Below are positions 1-9,085 of a stretch of 50,083 bases of DNA, piece by piece (position 1 is the stretch's first letter; each line of letters begins with the position of its first letter). The DNA is from an uncultured Bacteroidales bacterium. GTDB taxonomy: Bacteria > Bacteroidota > Bacteroidia > Bacteroidales > Paludibacteraceae. The position numbers were made by a program, and so were the translations under genes. The notes beneath the pieces are model-generated. The model worked only from the letters and a program-made list of their open reading frames with translations. It did no database searches and had not been told where the DNA came from. The stretch spans positions 1-50,083 of the forward strand of contig CAIYOZ010000082.1 in the NCBI GenBank assembly GCA_903927945.1, given 5' to 3'.

Positions 1-2
1 AC

Positions 3-83
3 AAAACACCCATACGTGAGTTATTATGCGAGCAACATCAATTAAATCAAAATGTCAAAGAACAACTAAAATTCGATTTTTAA
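3..83 (+). CDS. C-terminal end of an unidentified gene, cut by the window edge
   Basis: An open frame runs in from the left edge and ends at TAA (81-83), giving 26 residues that end in ELLCEQHQLNQNVKEQLKFDF. The composition looks like a real protein tail, rich in charged helix-forming residues. The next gene, on the minus strand, converges on it with a gap of about 45 bases. No family can be named from so short a piece, and chance openness is possible. Confidence 0.4.
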   Translation, partial: KTPIRELLCEQHQLNQNVKEQLKFDF

Positions 84-128
84 GTAAATTATTAACGCAA
101 CAGCACTAGATCACATTCTAAAATTTTG

Positions 129-1658
129 CTATTTCGTAATTCTCTCAAGCCATTTCAACATTCCAATCATCGTAAACATGGAAGTCAGGCAGGCTACTAC
201 AAATACTGTCCAGGTCAATGATATGGGTATACTCTTATAGAATATGGCTCCAATCAGCAACAATTGATTTCCTATTGCCGTGGCTCCCAGCCAGCAACCC
301 TGCATAAGACCCTGATATTTGGGAGGCGCTACCTTTGAAACAAAAGAAATACCCATCGGACTTATGAATAATTCAGCTATTGTGAGTATCAGGTAGGTTC
401 CAATCAATAAAAATGGTGTAACACGTTGTTCATCCGGCAGTCCACCCATAAGGGTAATCTCACCCTTAGAAGGTAACCCCAGGGAACAAACACTCATCAC
501 CACATAGGCAAACGCTGCTATACCCATCCCAATAGCAATTTTCCTTGGTGTGGAAGGTTCTTTTCCCCTGGAGCGTAACATTCCAAAAACTGCCATGATC
601 ACCGGAGTCAGAAACACGACAAAGAATGGGTTGATTGATTGGAAAATCTCCGCTCCCTGGAATGTGATAAAACCTACATTGAACTTCAATCCGCTCAGCT
701 TCGTATAATCTTTGGCAAAGAAAGTCAAGGTAAGTCCATTTTGGTGAAAGGAGAACCAGAAGAAAATCACGACCGCAAAAACCGCAAACAGGGCATATAG
801 TCTTTGTTTTATTTCTTTGACATCCATCTCAACCGTTGAGGTTAACGATCGTTCGTATGCGGTCTTCGGATCTGGAAACTTCTTTTTGTTCAACACATAT
901 ACAATGAGAGAAATAATCATTGCCAGAATGGCTACACCAAAAGCATAATGAAATCCTGTAGCAAAAAGGTTCAGGTATTCTTTGGCAAATGTAGTCATTT
1001 CAGTACCGCCGCACCCGGCTTTTAACGCCAGTTGATGCAATCGGGTGAACGCTTCGGGCGATATGTTCCCATTCAATTGTTCGTGACAAAGGGCTGGAAG
1101 GTCCGAATTATAAGCAAAGCCATGAGAACTCACCCACCAGTTACGGATTCCTACCGCCGCAAACGGAGCGAATATGGCACCCACATTGATAAACATGTAA
1201 AACAGCGAAAACCCGGAATCCCGTTGTGCAGCATATTTCGGATTGTCGTACATCTGACCAATCAGCGCTTGCAAGTTCCCTTTAAAAAGACCATTCCCCA
1301 ATGCAATGACAAATAACCCGGAACAAGTCATTGCAAGATAGATTCCAAATAAACCTGCTGGCACAGGTGTGGGAGTTGGAATTGCAATCATGAAATAACC
1401 CAGGGTCATCAAGATCAGTCCTATCAGTATGGTGCCCTTATAATTACGTTTCTTATCGGCAATCAGGCCGCCCACAAAAGCCAGGATATAAATGGAGAAG
1501 TAGAAGGTGGAATAAATAATGCCGGCTTTCACTTCGTCTAATCCAAATTTCGCCATTAGAAACAATGACAATATCGCCATCATGGTGTAAAATCCGAATC
1601 GTTCACCCATATTGGCTAACGAAGCAGCAAGTAATCCTTTTGGATGCTTTTTAAACAT
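129..1658 (-). CDS. POT (PTR2) family proton-coupled peptide transporter
   Basis: This is an inner-membrane symporter of the proton-dependent oligopeptide transporter family, expected to import di- and tripeptides. The 509-residue length and a dozen or more hydrophobic segments fit. The N-terminal segment ANMGERFGFYTMMAIL carries the family ExxERFxYY-like motif, and the conserved loop GGLIADKKRNYKGTI follows it. Near the C-terminus the segment around FISPMGISFVSKVAPPKYQG matches the end of bacterial POT proteins. The start is an ATG directly downstream of a TTGGTTAATT repeat tract, so the promoter lies in or beyond that tract. The gene points towards the partial gene at the left edge and is followed, in its own direction, by no partner. 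Substrate range cannot be read from the sequence. Confidence 0.93.
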   Translation of the reverse strand: MFKKHPKGLLAASLANMGERFGFYTMMAILSLFLMAKFGLDEVKAGIIYSTFYFSIYILAFVGGLIADKKRNYKGTILIGLILMTLGYFMIAIPTPTPVPAGLFGIYLAMTCSGLFVIALGNGLFKGNLQALIGQMYDNPKYAAQRDSGFSLFYMFINVGAIFAPFAAVGIRNWWVSSHGFAYNSDLPALCHEQLNGNISPEAFTRLHQLALKAGCGGTEMTTFAKEYLNLFATGFHYAFGVAILAMIISLIVYVLNKKKFPDPKTAYERSLTSTVEMDVKEIKQRLYALFAVFAVVIFFWFSFHQNGLTLTFFAKDYTKLSGLKFNVGFITFQGAEIFQSINPFFVVFLTPVIMAVFGMLRSRGKEPSTPRKIAIGMGIAAFAYVVMSVCSLGLPSKGEITLMGGLPDEQRVTPFLLIGTYLILTIAELFISPMGISFVSKVAPPKYQGLMQGCWLGATAIGNQLLLIGAIFYKSIPISLTWTVFVVACLTSMFTMIGMLKWLERITK

Positions 1659-1660
1659 AG

Positions 1661-1700
1661 GTAATTGGTTAATTGGTTAATTGGTTGATTGGTTAATTAG
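1661..1700. repeat. TTGGTTAATT short-period repeat
   Basis: The tract is built of repeated TTGGTTAA/TTGGTTGA units between the POT gene start and the stop of the next minus-strand gene. Similar tracts occur near 13365-13395, 13822-13846, 27960-28050 and 35425-35468. A second short-period tract of GAACACGGAACAC type follows at about 1796-1830, next to the stop codon of the large gene; its inverse lies after katG (31042-31086). Confidence 0.7.
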
Positions 1701-1829
1701 TCGAGATGGGATGATTGTCTGTAAATCTTCAAACAATCAATGCACTTAAAACCCGGAAAGCGTAATTATTTAAACTCTACAAACCCAAAAACCAGAACGC
1801 GGAACACAGAACGCGGAACTCGGAACACG

Positions 1830-4793
1830 CTATGGCTTCATCACCACCCCTTTATTTTTCTTACCGTCTACTTTCAAAAGGATCGGTTTCTCAAAACGGA
1901 CATGCCTCAGATATTCCGATTCATACAATGCGGGTTGGGCATTCAGAAAGTCTGTATCATACGACCCATCATGAAGAAATGGGTTTATGGTGAAATAAGC
2001 TACCCCAAAGGAAGTCAGGTTCTGGAAGAAATGTGTTCCCTGACTTGGATCCACCCTGTAATTAGACAGGCCGGATTCTACAATCAACCGGGCATTACTG
2101 ATATGAGTCCATTTCACAGGGATTCCAAGCCATGGATCAGCCGATCCCCAACGTCCGGGACCTACCAACACATAATGACGGTTCTCAGCCACCAACTGAC
2201 GGTTCACTTTCTCTATCTCGTACATGATCAATTGATTCTTCGCCGCACTGAACGCTTCAGGCTTGACGTAGACCAGGTCAAAAATATCGGAAGTTATCCC
2301 ATGACCCAATGCACTGTTACAGGTAATAATGGTATCTTCTACCAGTATACGGCCTATATCCTCATTGATCATTTCCTTGCTATCCACAATTGGGCGGATC
2401 TGAAGCAAATAGAAGACATGTTGCCTGGCAGGAGAGTAATCCAAATTGACAGCAAATTCAATTTCAATAGGACGTCCCATTTCAGTTTGTGCGATATGTA
2501 ATATTTCCTTTAGAATAGAAGCCAGTGGAAACACATTATGTTGCAGGACATTGGCAAAGGTGATCAGTTTTCTCCCGCCTTCATACAAGTTATCGTAGAT
2601 AGCCTGGTCGTGGTGGTTATATGTGGAGGCTATGTATCGTAATGTCCCATCCTTCTCAGCTTCACCGATCCCAATCTTTAACAAGTTAAATCCATCATCC
2701 ACCTGAGGAACAAAGTGAGTAAGACTTAAATCAAGTGCATTAAAGTAAGTTTGTGTTTCCCTAAGTGCATATTCCACACTACTTGTCTGCAATATATTAT
2801 TTGGATAAGCCGGTGAAAAGCGCAAAGTCATACCCCCATCCATGATATACTTACCGAGTCCCATGGCAATGTTGGCAATCCCATCTTCGGGTTTCTCTGC
2901 TCCTATGGGGTAATAATTCAACGAGCGTGCCACCCCTGAAAATGATGGATAGAATCTGTTTTCGTAGGTGTTCCCACAGATTTCCTGTAGTACGATCGCC
3001 ATTTTTTCTTCATCAATAACGTTCTTGGTAGCCGTCATATACGCCTTGCTATCCCGGTAGAAAACCGATGCATAGACAGCTTTAATGGCTTCAGTGATCA
3101 TTTCCAGCATCAGGGTTTTACTGTCACTTTTATAGGGTACCATATACGTCGAATAGATACCCGCAAATGGCTGGTAGTGGGAGTCTTCAAGCAAACTTGA
3201 AGACCGTACAGCGATGGGTGAGTTCACCGCTCCCGTGAAAGCCAATAAATCGGCAATTAGTTTTTGAGGAATTCGCGCTTTCAGGAATGCCTTGAGAATG
3301 TCCGCATCATCCATATCGGACAAGGCGATGGTATAAAGCTGGTTTAGCTCCATGAATTCTGTAAAGTTTTCCGTACACAACACCACGGTTTTGGGTATGG
3401 TAATCTGACTATTCTCAAATTTCTCAAGGCTCTCATTACGCTTGATCATAGCATCAATGAATGCAAGCCCACGCCCTTTACCGCCTAAGGAACCTTCACC
3501 TATACGGGCAAAATTAGAATACTGATCAAACCTGTCCCGTTGAAAAACAGCCACTACTCCCCTATTCTTGACTTTCCGGTACTGAACGATGGCATCAAAG
3601 ATAACCTGACGCACCCGGTATAAATCACTTGAAGCAAAATTATCCACATTAATATTTTTCAGAAATTCAGCCAGGGGAAACATGGCACGGGAATATAACC
3701 AGCGGGAAATATTATTTCGTGACACATGGTAATACAACGATTCGTCGCTGATATTAAAGAGGCATTCCTGCAAGCCACGCAGGTTTTCTACACGGGCTTC
3801 TTCCACCCCTGTATCGGGATTATTAAATACAAAATCACCAAAGCCAAAGTTCTCTGTAATCTTCTCACGCAACTCGATGAGAAAAGTCTTCGACATTTTA
3901 TTTAAGAAGGCAGCTTTAACAAAATCGGCCGGTGCATGATTTTGTTCATCGGTAGAATCAACAATCAACGGAATGTGGGTATCATGAATCCGTATTTCAT
4001 TGCACAGGTTGATACCGGCCATTTTATTCTTAACGCCCTGTTGTGGATAACTGACATCGGTGATCACCCCTAACATATTATGCCGGTATTTATGATAGAT
4101 TTCCAGGCCTTCTTCGTACGAACGGGCCAGCAATATCTTTGGACGACCCCGCATACGTAATGTTTGTTCATGTTCGTTTAATGCTTCAGTCATGAACGAA
4201 CGTGACTGTTTGAAAACGAATTTATACAGATGCGGCACAATGGATGAATACCAACGAATGGAATCCTCCACGAATAAAATGACCTGTACTCCCACTGAGT
4301 TCACATCTTCTTCCACATTCATTCGATCTTCAATCAGTTTAATAATAGCCAACAGGATATCGGAATTCCCCAACCAACTGAATACATAATCGATCGCACT
4401 TAAATCTTCATTGGCTATCCGGCTTGAAACAGATTTTGAGAAAGGGGTGAGTACTACAATTGGAATATCGGGATATTGTTCCTTCACTTTTTTGGCCCAT
4501 TCGAATGGATTAATACTATCACCACTAGGCATGGAAATAATCAGTTCAAAAGTCCTGTCTTCAAGTTGTGCATTCGCTTCTTCTTCGTTCGACACCAGGG
4601 TGAACCGGGGAGGATACCGCAAATGTAACGAGGTATACTCATTGAAAATCAATTCGTCAATACGGCCATCCTCTTCCAGTACAAAGGCATCGTACTTGCT
4701 GGCAAACAATAATACATTATAAATGCGGTGCGTCATTAGGTTGGCAAATGACGTATCCTTGAAATACAGTTTTTTTATGTTCGGAGTATTCAT
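1830..4793 (-). CDS. Receiver-like plus PEP/pyruvate-binding (PEP synthase-type) domain protein
   Basis: The 987-residue product joins receiver-like domains to the ATP-grasp domain of PEP synthase/PPDK. Residues about 25-150 resemble a receiver fold without an obvious phospho-acceptor. Residues 168-310 look like an intact receiver: acidic VEDS at 175-178, Asp246 in ITDVSYP, and Lys in NKMSK near 300. From about 425 the nucleotide-binding part follows: GEGSLGGKGRG (432-442), SPIAVRSSSLLED, and GPGRWGSADPWLG near the C-terminus. The phospho-histidine TxGGxxSHxA motif and the PEP-barrel are not seen, so PEP synthesis is unlikely. An in-frame TTG at 4847 would add 18 residues; I chose the ATG at 4793 because the added stretch is unlike the rest. 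A possible minus-strand promoter box lies at 4870-4877. A role in signalling or regulated phosphotransfer is inference. Confidence 0.82.
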   Translation of the reverse strand: MNTPNIKKLYFKDTSFANLMTHRIYNVLLFASKYDAFVLEEDGRIDELIFNEYTSLHLRYPPRFTLVSNEEEANAQLEDRTFELIISMPSGDSINPFEWAKKVKEQYPDIPIVVLTPFSKSVSSRIANEDLSAIDYVFSWLGNSDILLAIIKLIEDRMNVEEDVNSVGVQVILFVEDSIRWYSSIVPHLYKFVFKQSRSFMTEALNEHEQTLRMRGRPKILLARSYEEGLEIYHKYRHNMLGVITDVSYPQQGVKNKMAGINLCNEIRIHDTHIPLIVDSTDEQNHAPADFVKAAFLNKMSKTFLIELREKITENFGFGDFVFNNPDTGVEEARVENLRGLQECLFNISDESLYYHVSRNNISRWLYSRAMFPLAEFLKNINVDNFASSDLYRVRQVIFDAIVQYRKVKNRGVVAVFQRDRFDQYSNFARIGEGSLGGKGRGLAFIDAMIKRNESLEKFENSQITIPKTVVLCTENFTEFMELNQLYTIALSDMDDADILKAFLKARIPQKLIADLLAFTGAVNSPIAVRSSSLLEDSHYQPFAGIYSTYMVPYKSDSKTLMLEMITEAIKAVYASVFYRDSKAYMTATKNVIDEEKMAIVLQEICGNTYENRFYPSFSGVARSLNYYPIGAEKPEDGIANIAMGLGKYIMDGGMTLRFSPAYPNNILQTSSVEYALRETQTYFNALDLSLTHFVPQVDDGFNLLKIGIGEAEKDGTLRYIASTYNHHDQAIYDNLYEGGRKLITFANVLQHNVFPLASILKEILHIAQTEMGRPIEIEFAVNLDYSPARQHVFYLLQIRPIVDSKEMINEDIGRILVEDTIITCNSALGHGITSDIFDLVYVKPEAFSAAKNQLIMYEIEKVNRQLVAENRHYVLVGPGRWGSADPWLGIPVKWTHISNARLIVESGLSNYRVDPSQGTHFFQNLTSFGVAYFTINPFLHDGSYDTDFLNAQPALYESEYLRHVRFEKPILLKVDGKKNKGVVMKP

Positions 4794-4869
4794 ATGTAAT
4801 TCATATTTCACAATTAATAATGCAGATTTCACAGTACGTGAACACAACCCTTGAATGAAACAACCATAA

Positions 4870-4877
4870 CAAAAGTA
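4870..4877 (-). promoter_or_regulatory. Candidate -7 box for the receiver/PEP-binding gene
   Basis: Read on the minus strand this is TACTTTTG, matching the Bacteroidota consensus TAnnTTTG. It would place transcription start near 4863-4866, about 70 bases upstream of the ATG at 4793. The 335-base divergent region 4794-5128 holds this box and one plus-strand box (4961-4968) and otherwise shows nothing I can name. Confidence 0.45.
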
Positions 4878-4960
4878 CTAAAAGCTTTTAATTTTTAGCA
4901 ATAAAAACAAATAATTATGTACCTAAAACAACTTAGAAGCAAAATATATTATTATTTATG

Positions 4961-4968
4961 TACATTTG
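4961..4968 (+). promoter_or_regulatory. Candidate -7 box upstream of the 5129 gene
   Basis: TACATTTG matches TAnnTTTG. A start near 4975 would leave a leader of about 150 bases before the ATG at 5129. No clear -33 TTTG was seen at the proper spacing, so the call is tentative. Confidence 0.4.
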
Positions 4969-5128
4969 TTAGTATGAATCAATGCTTTATATCGGGATAT
5001 TTCATACATGTTCATTTTTTTGAAAAATAAAGACTTTTTTCAACCAATATCAGTCTGAAAATGTTCTCATAATTGAATAATCCAACTGGCAGGCAAATTA
5101 AATCTAACAAGTAATAAATCAATAAAAC

Positions 5129-5590
5129 ATGCTTAGTATCGACAACTATCCTCAGGAATATATTAATGAATGTCATGCAAAAATCGACGAACAGCTTTCA
5201 ACGTACAAGGACCTTATTACCATCGCCAGGATGCAGTGCGGTGCCAGTGAAGCCATGCTCGATAATGCCATTGAATCATTTGAATCCTCATTTTTCAACA
5301 ATATGTTGCTGGCACTGGATAATTATTTTAGCAACCGGAACAGGATGCTTGAAATGAAAGATGGAAATCCATTGAATGAATTCAGGATGCTATGCGATTC
5401 TATCAGGAATAACGGGAACATACTAATGGAGGATATATCCATCAACTATCAACCTGACAACTCTTTGTTGAAGTATCGTATTGGGGATGAAATCAAATTA
5501 AATGACACTGATTTCTTTCGGGTATATACCGCTTTTTTCAAAGAAATAGAGAACAAATTTTCTGTAACTGCCAATTCGGTCAGTTTATAA
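5129..5590 (+). CDS. Hypothetical protein, 153 aa, mostly helical
   Basis: I do not recognise a family. The protein is soluble, without signal peptide or membrane segment. It begins MLSIDNYPQEYINECHAKID and is rich in Asn, Glu and Ile, with predicted long helices (residues about 5-60) and a shorter charged C-terminal part. It has two cysteines (residues 15 and 37) plus one near 90, not in a metal-binding pattern. It is transcribed divergently from the large receiver/PEP-binding gene, which may mean shared regulation, but no functional link is visible. Confidence 0.7.
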   Translation: MLSIDNYPQEYINECHAKIDEQLSTYKDLITIARMQCGASEAMLDNAIESFESSFFNNMLLALDNYFSNRNRMLEMKDGNPLNEFRMLCDSIRNNGNILMEDISINYQPDNSLLKYRIGDEIKLNDTDFFRVYTAFFKEIENKFSVTANSVSL

Positions 5591-5666
5591 TTCTAAATGA
5601 CAGGGTGAATTAAGATTCCATACCATCAAAAAAATATCAAACTTGAAACTTTAAAAAAAATAAACC

Positions 5667-6044
5667 ATGTTCAAGTCATTTAGCACCGAAGAGTATATAA
5701 ACTCATTTTCCCCTGAGATTCAACAACTCCTGGCACAAATACGTGAAACTATCCGGCAGGCTGCTCCCGGGGCCGAGGAAGTGATCAGTTATCAGATGCC
5801 TGCATTGAAACTGAATGGAATACTGGTGTGGTATGCTGCATTCAAAAAACATATTGGTTTTTTCCCCACAGCTTCTGGAATTGAAGCATTTAGGGATCAA
5901 TTATCTGCCTATAAATTATCAAAGGGAACAATCCGGTTTCCTCTCGATAAGCCCATGCCACTGGATCTGATATCCGAAATCGTCAAATTCAGGGTTTCTG
6001 AAAATCAGAAAAAAGCAACCTCGAAATTGAAAATGAAATACTGA
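5667..6044 (+). CDS. DUF1801 (YdhG/YdeI-like) family protein
   Basis: The 125-residue product matches the DUF1801 fold: an N-terminal helix (FSPEIQQLLAQIRETIRQAAPGAEEVISYQMPAL), then the strand region LVWYAAFKKHIGFFPTASGI and the closing segment LSKGTIRFPLDKPMPLDLISEIVKFR, all typical of the family. Relatives include the Bacillus protein described as an iron chaperone, but most members have no proven role. Cytoplasmic. It lies 76 bases after the preceding hypothetical gene and is a stand-alone small gene followed by a 280-base gap in which I see nothing specific. Confidence 0.85.
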   Translation: MFKSFSTEEYINSFSPEIQQLLAQIRETIRQAAPGAEEVISYQMPALKLNGILVWYAAFKKHIGFFPTASGIEAFRDQLSAYKLSKGTIRFPLDKPMPLDLISEIVKFRVSENQKKATSKLKMKY

Positions 6045-6326
6045 ATCTATTTGCATTTTGTCCACGACCCCTTCACTATTCGCGACAGGGTAGGTAAACA
6101 TAAAGAAAGTAAACACTCCATAAATCCACCCTTCGTTTATTGTAATTTTCTTACAAATTATAGTAGTCCTCACTCCAACTTTCTCAACTTGAATATTGTT
6201 ATATAACTGCTTGCTAATAATCAAATTATTGTATTATTTAAACATTATACAATAAACTGATTATTATCCCAGGCGCTTTAAATGTAATTATAAGTATATC
6301 AATTCATTTTAAAATCAAAAACTACC

Positions 6327-6749
6327 ATGTTTACAATCGATCAAATAAATGCGGCCCGCTTTAATGATAAGGGCAAATTAAAATTCCCCGAATACGTACG
6401 GGAAATTATTAAACTGGGGGTAACCAGTTATGAAACTTTTGTGGAGGATGGACATACTGTCTATCACGGTAATCAGGGCTTCCAACTTGTATCAGAATCA
6501 ATATACGACGCTTTGACAGTAAACCATCAATCCGACATGGCTCAATTTCAGCGTGACCTGAAGATTCATCAGGATGGACACCGTGACTATCTGACTTTCT
6601 GCAGTGACTGTGCCAAAGCCGGGGTTGAAAAATGGGTGGTTAACATGTCGGACAAGACGTGCACCTATTTCAATAAGGCCGGACAGAAAATGTATTCCGA
6701 AAAAATCCCTGTCATGCAGGAGGATAATCAATTGCAAGAGCATAGATAA
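6327..6749 (+). CDS. DUF1398 family protein, first of two paralogues
   Basis: This 140-residue soluble protein belongs to DUF1398 (YbcV-like). Signature segments are an opening FTIDQINAA, the middle part LGVTSYETFVEDGHTVYHG, and the conserved end GVEKWVVNMSDKTCTYFNKAGQKM. No catalytic function is established for the family. A second copy follows at 7055-7474 with clear similarity along its whole length, so the pair arose by duplication. Each has its own long upstream gap, so they need not be one operon. Confidence 0.85.
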   Translation: MFTIDQINAARFNDKGKLKFPEYVREIIKLGVTSYETFVEDGHTVYHGNQGFQLVSESIYDALTVNHQSDMAQFQRDLKIHQDGHRDYLTFCSDCAKAGVEKWVVNMSDKTCTYFNKAGQKMYSEKIPVMQEDNQLQEHR

Positions 6750-7054
6750 ATCTATTCCTGACTTTTTTGGATTGTGTACAGTGTATTCACCAGGCAAGGC
6801 GAACCAAAAGTAAGGTAACCTTTATGTGAATGGTATTCCTGCAACCGGACTCAACTTTACCCGGTAATAATTTGTTATATAAGTGCTTAATGATAAATTT
6901 AATGTATAGGATTACTTACAAAAGGTATCTTAAAATCTGTTGAAGGAAAATACACACAGCTTAATTGAGGAATTGGACGATGCATCCTTTTTCTCAGGAC
7001 TGTTTTAAATGGAAGTAATCAACAATCATTCAATCACTTTTAAAACAAATAACC
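6750..7054. other. Gap between DUF1398 paralogues
   Basis: About 305 AT-rich bases without a convincing gene, terminator or promoter box. Nothing identifiable was seen. Confidence 0.5.
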
Positions 7055-7474
7055 ATGTTTACGATAGAACAAATAAAAAAAGCGCATTCCAGGGTAAAGA
7101 GTGGAGCTGATTTCCCGAATTTTGTCCAGGACCTGATTCAACTGGGGGTCAATGGATTTGAAACCTATTCGGAAGACGGACACACCACATATTTCGGATA
7201 TTTAGAATACACCGTGGAATCAGGTCCAATATATGACAAAATAATGGTAAACGATCAAATTGATAAGTTACAATTTCAGCAGGACCTAAAGGCAAATCAG
7301 GAAGGCAAGACGGATTTTGTCACATTTTGTCATGATGGAGCCAAATCAGGAATTGAAAAATGGATAATGGATATGTCAAATATGACATGCACGTATTTCA
7401 GTAAAGCAGGTGATCAGATATTGGCCGAAGCCATTCCGATACCCCATGAGAAAAGCAGTACATATTATCCGTAG
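7055..7474 (+). CDS. DUF1398 family protein, second paralogue
   Basis: This 139-residue protein is the sister of the gene at 6327-6749. It shares MFTIxQI at the start, LGVNGFETYSEDGHTTYFG in the middle and GIEKWIMDMSNMTCTYFSKAG near the end. Differences are spread along the protein, so the duplication is not recent. Function unknown for the family. It ends 61 bases before the diheme cytochrome gene and could be cotranscribed with it. Confidence 0.85.
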   Translation: MFTIEQIKKAHSRVKSGADFPNFVQDLIQLGVNGFETYSEDGHTTYFGYLEYTVESGPIYDKIMVNDQIDKLQFQQDLKANQEGKTDFVTFCHDGAKSGIEKWIMDMSNMTCTYFSKAGDQILAEAIPIPHEKSSTYYP

Positions 7475-7535
7475 AACTTCCTCATTGGGTTTAAAGTACT
7501 GACCGGCGAGTTCCCCGTATCTATTCTAAAACGTT

Positions 7536-8519
7536 ATGACCATGAAAAGGACTAGAATGATCATCATTGTATTGCTATTAGCAGTCATTGTGGCAATTTT
7601 GGTACTGTTAGCTTATGTCAGGTTTGCACTGCCCAATGTGGGTAAGCCGGAGAACATCCAGGTACTTATGAATGATAAGAATATCGAACGCGGCAAATAC
7701 ATGGCCAACAGTGTGTGTGTTTGTATAGATTGTCATTCCAGGAGAGACTGGTCAAAATTTGCAGGTCCACTCATTGTCACCACCAAGGGTCAGGGAGGTG
7801 AAGAGTTCAGTCAGAAATTCGGATTCCCCGGGAAGTATTTTGCCAAAAACATTACTCCCTATGGGATTCGTGACTGGAGTGATGGGGAAGTGCTCCGGGC
7901 TATGACTTGCGGTGTAAGTAAAAAGGGCAACCCGCTGTTCCCGGTAATGCCCTACCTCGATTATGGTTTGCTCGATAGGAATGATGTGTATGCCATCATC
8001 GCCTATATCCGTACCCTGACACCCATCGAAAACAATATCCCGGCATCGGTATCCGATTTCCCGATGAACATTATCATCCATACTATTCCTCAAAAAGCCA
8101 ACTTTACCACGATTCCTGACAAGACAAAAAAAGAGGCCTATGGGGAATATTTGTTCACAGCTGCTTCCTGCGCCGATTGCCATACCCCGCAGGATAAAGG
8201 GAAACCCATCAAAGGTATGGATCTTGCCGGAGGATTTAAGCTCCCAGTGGTCACCGGTGGAACTGTAATTTCAGCGAACATTACCCCGGACATGGAAACG
8301 GGTATTGGTGCCTGGCCCGAGGAAGCATTCGTCAACCGTTTTAAAGCCTGTTCCGATCCCAAATATATTCCGATAAACATTACTCACGGCATGTTCAATA
8401 CCTACATGCCCTGGACGATGTATGGCACCATGCAGTCCTACGACTTGAAAGCTCTGTATGCCTATTTGAGAACTGTAAAACCGGTTAAGAATAAAATTAC
8501 TAAATTTAATCCCGAATAA
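7536..8519 (+). CDS. Membrane-anchored diheme c-type cytochrome
   Basis: The 327-residue protein starts with a short basic stretch and one strongly hydrophobic segment (residues 8-28) that should anchor it facing the periplasm. Two CxxCH haem c sites are present: CIDCH at residues 63-67 and CADCH at 212-216, in two repeated cytochrome domains. Candidate axial methionines lie in MPYLDYG and MPWTMYG. The arrangement resembles the cytochrome subunit family of alcohol/aldehyde dehydrogenases and the widespread c-type cytochromes of Bacteroidota. Cys61 (CVCIDCH) makes an unusual extra cysteine just ahead of the first haem motif. No dehydrogenase partner is next to it, so electron donor and acceptor are unknown. 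Confidence 0.9.
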   Translation: MTMKRTRMIIIVLLLAVIVAILVLLAYVRFALPNVGKPENIQVLMNDKNIERGKYMANSVCVCIDCHSRRDWSKFAGPLIVTTKGQGGEEFSQKFGFPGKYFAKNITPYGIRDWSDGEVLRAMTCGVSKKGNPLFPVMPYLDYGLLDRNDVYAIIAYIRTLTPIENNIPASVSDFPMNIIIHTIPQKANFTTIPDKTKKEAYGEYLFTAASCADCHTPQDKGKPIKGMDLAGGFKLPVVTGGTVISANITPDMETGIGAWPEEAFVNRFKACSDPKYIPINITHGMFNTYMPWTMYGTMQSYDLKALYAYLRTVKPVKNKITKFNPE

Positions 8520-8645
8520 ACTCATATATTATCCAAAAGAGTCTCCTCCTTTCTTTCCAAAATAAAGGACATTCCATTTACCTGGAAAGCGATTCATTTC
8601 GTAATCACATTCCTGAGTTTCATTTTGCCTTTATGGGTGATTTAT

Positions 8646-8756
8646 TCATAACCCAGTATATTCCCTTTTCCCAATTTCCTTATGATCCTCTTTAGCGTAG
8701 TTATGCAGCTTACCCGCAAGAGTAGCTTCTTCCCATTTCTTCAGTTTTCCTGTATA
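8646..8756 (-). pseudogene. Possible remnant of a gene C-terminus
   Basis: On the minus strand about 36 codons are open between two stops and encode a protein-like stretch ending in KEIGKREYTGL. There is no start codon context and no gene leads into it. It sits in the 566-base gap 8520-9085. I cannot name a family, and it may be chance. Confidence 0.2.
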
Positions 8757-8825
8757 TTACCTGTACAGTTCGTTCTTAGTACGTTCTAGGTTTAAATATG
8801 ATTTAAAGGTATAACGAAGTGTATA

Positions 8826-8872
8826 GGTTCATAGTTGAGCAGTTGGGCAGTTGAGCAGTTGAGCAGCTGATT
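8826..8872. repeat. AGTTGAGC short tandem repeat
   Basis: Four imperfect copies of an eight-base unit (AGTTGAGC, AGTTGGGC) lie in tandem in the gap before the TPR regulator, followed by TTAAGTTGAT-type repeats. Confidence 0.6.
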
Positions 8873-8960
8873 TTTAGTTGATTGAGTAAGTAAATTAAGT
8901 TGGATTAAGTTGATTTAATTAGACACTAAAAACTAATCAGTGAACCAATCATCCAACCAA

Positions 8961-9019
8961 CAAACAAACAAACAAACAAACAAACAAACAAACAAACAAA
9001 CAAACAAACAAAACAAACA
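8961..9019. repeat. (CAAA)n tetranucleotide microsatellite
   Basis: About twelve uninterrupted CAAA units are followed by two slightly irregular ones. The tract ends about 40 bases upstream of the promoter box of the TPR regulator gene, so length changes would alter promoter-upstream spacing. Confidence 0.9.
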
Positions 9020-9059
9020 ATCAATGATACAAAAAAACCAATAAATTAAAATATATTTA

Positions 9060-9067
9060 TACTTTTG
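9060..9067 (+). promoter_or_regulatory. Candidate -7 box of the TPR regulator gene
   Basis: TACTTTTG fits TAnnTTTG. Transcription would begin near 9074, between an in-frame TTG (9065) and the ATG at 9086, which favours the ATG as the true start and gives a very short leader. Confidence 0.5.
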
Positions 9068-9085
9068 CCAGACAAATTGTATAAA

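Noticed and set aside
1032-1316. Open frames antisense to the POT gene, and similar antisense frames in most large genes
   Set aside because: They lie wholly inside well-supported genes, have no family resemblance and arise from codon composition.
1830-4793. Genuine phosphoenolpyruvate synthase
   Set aside because: The phospho-histidine and PEP-binding barrel motifs are missing, and receiver-like domains occupy the N-terminus.
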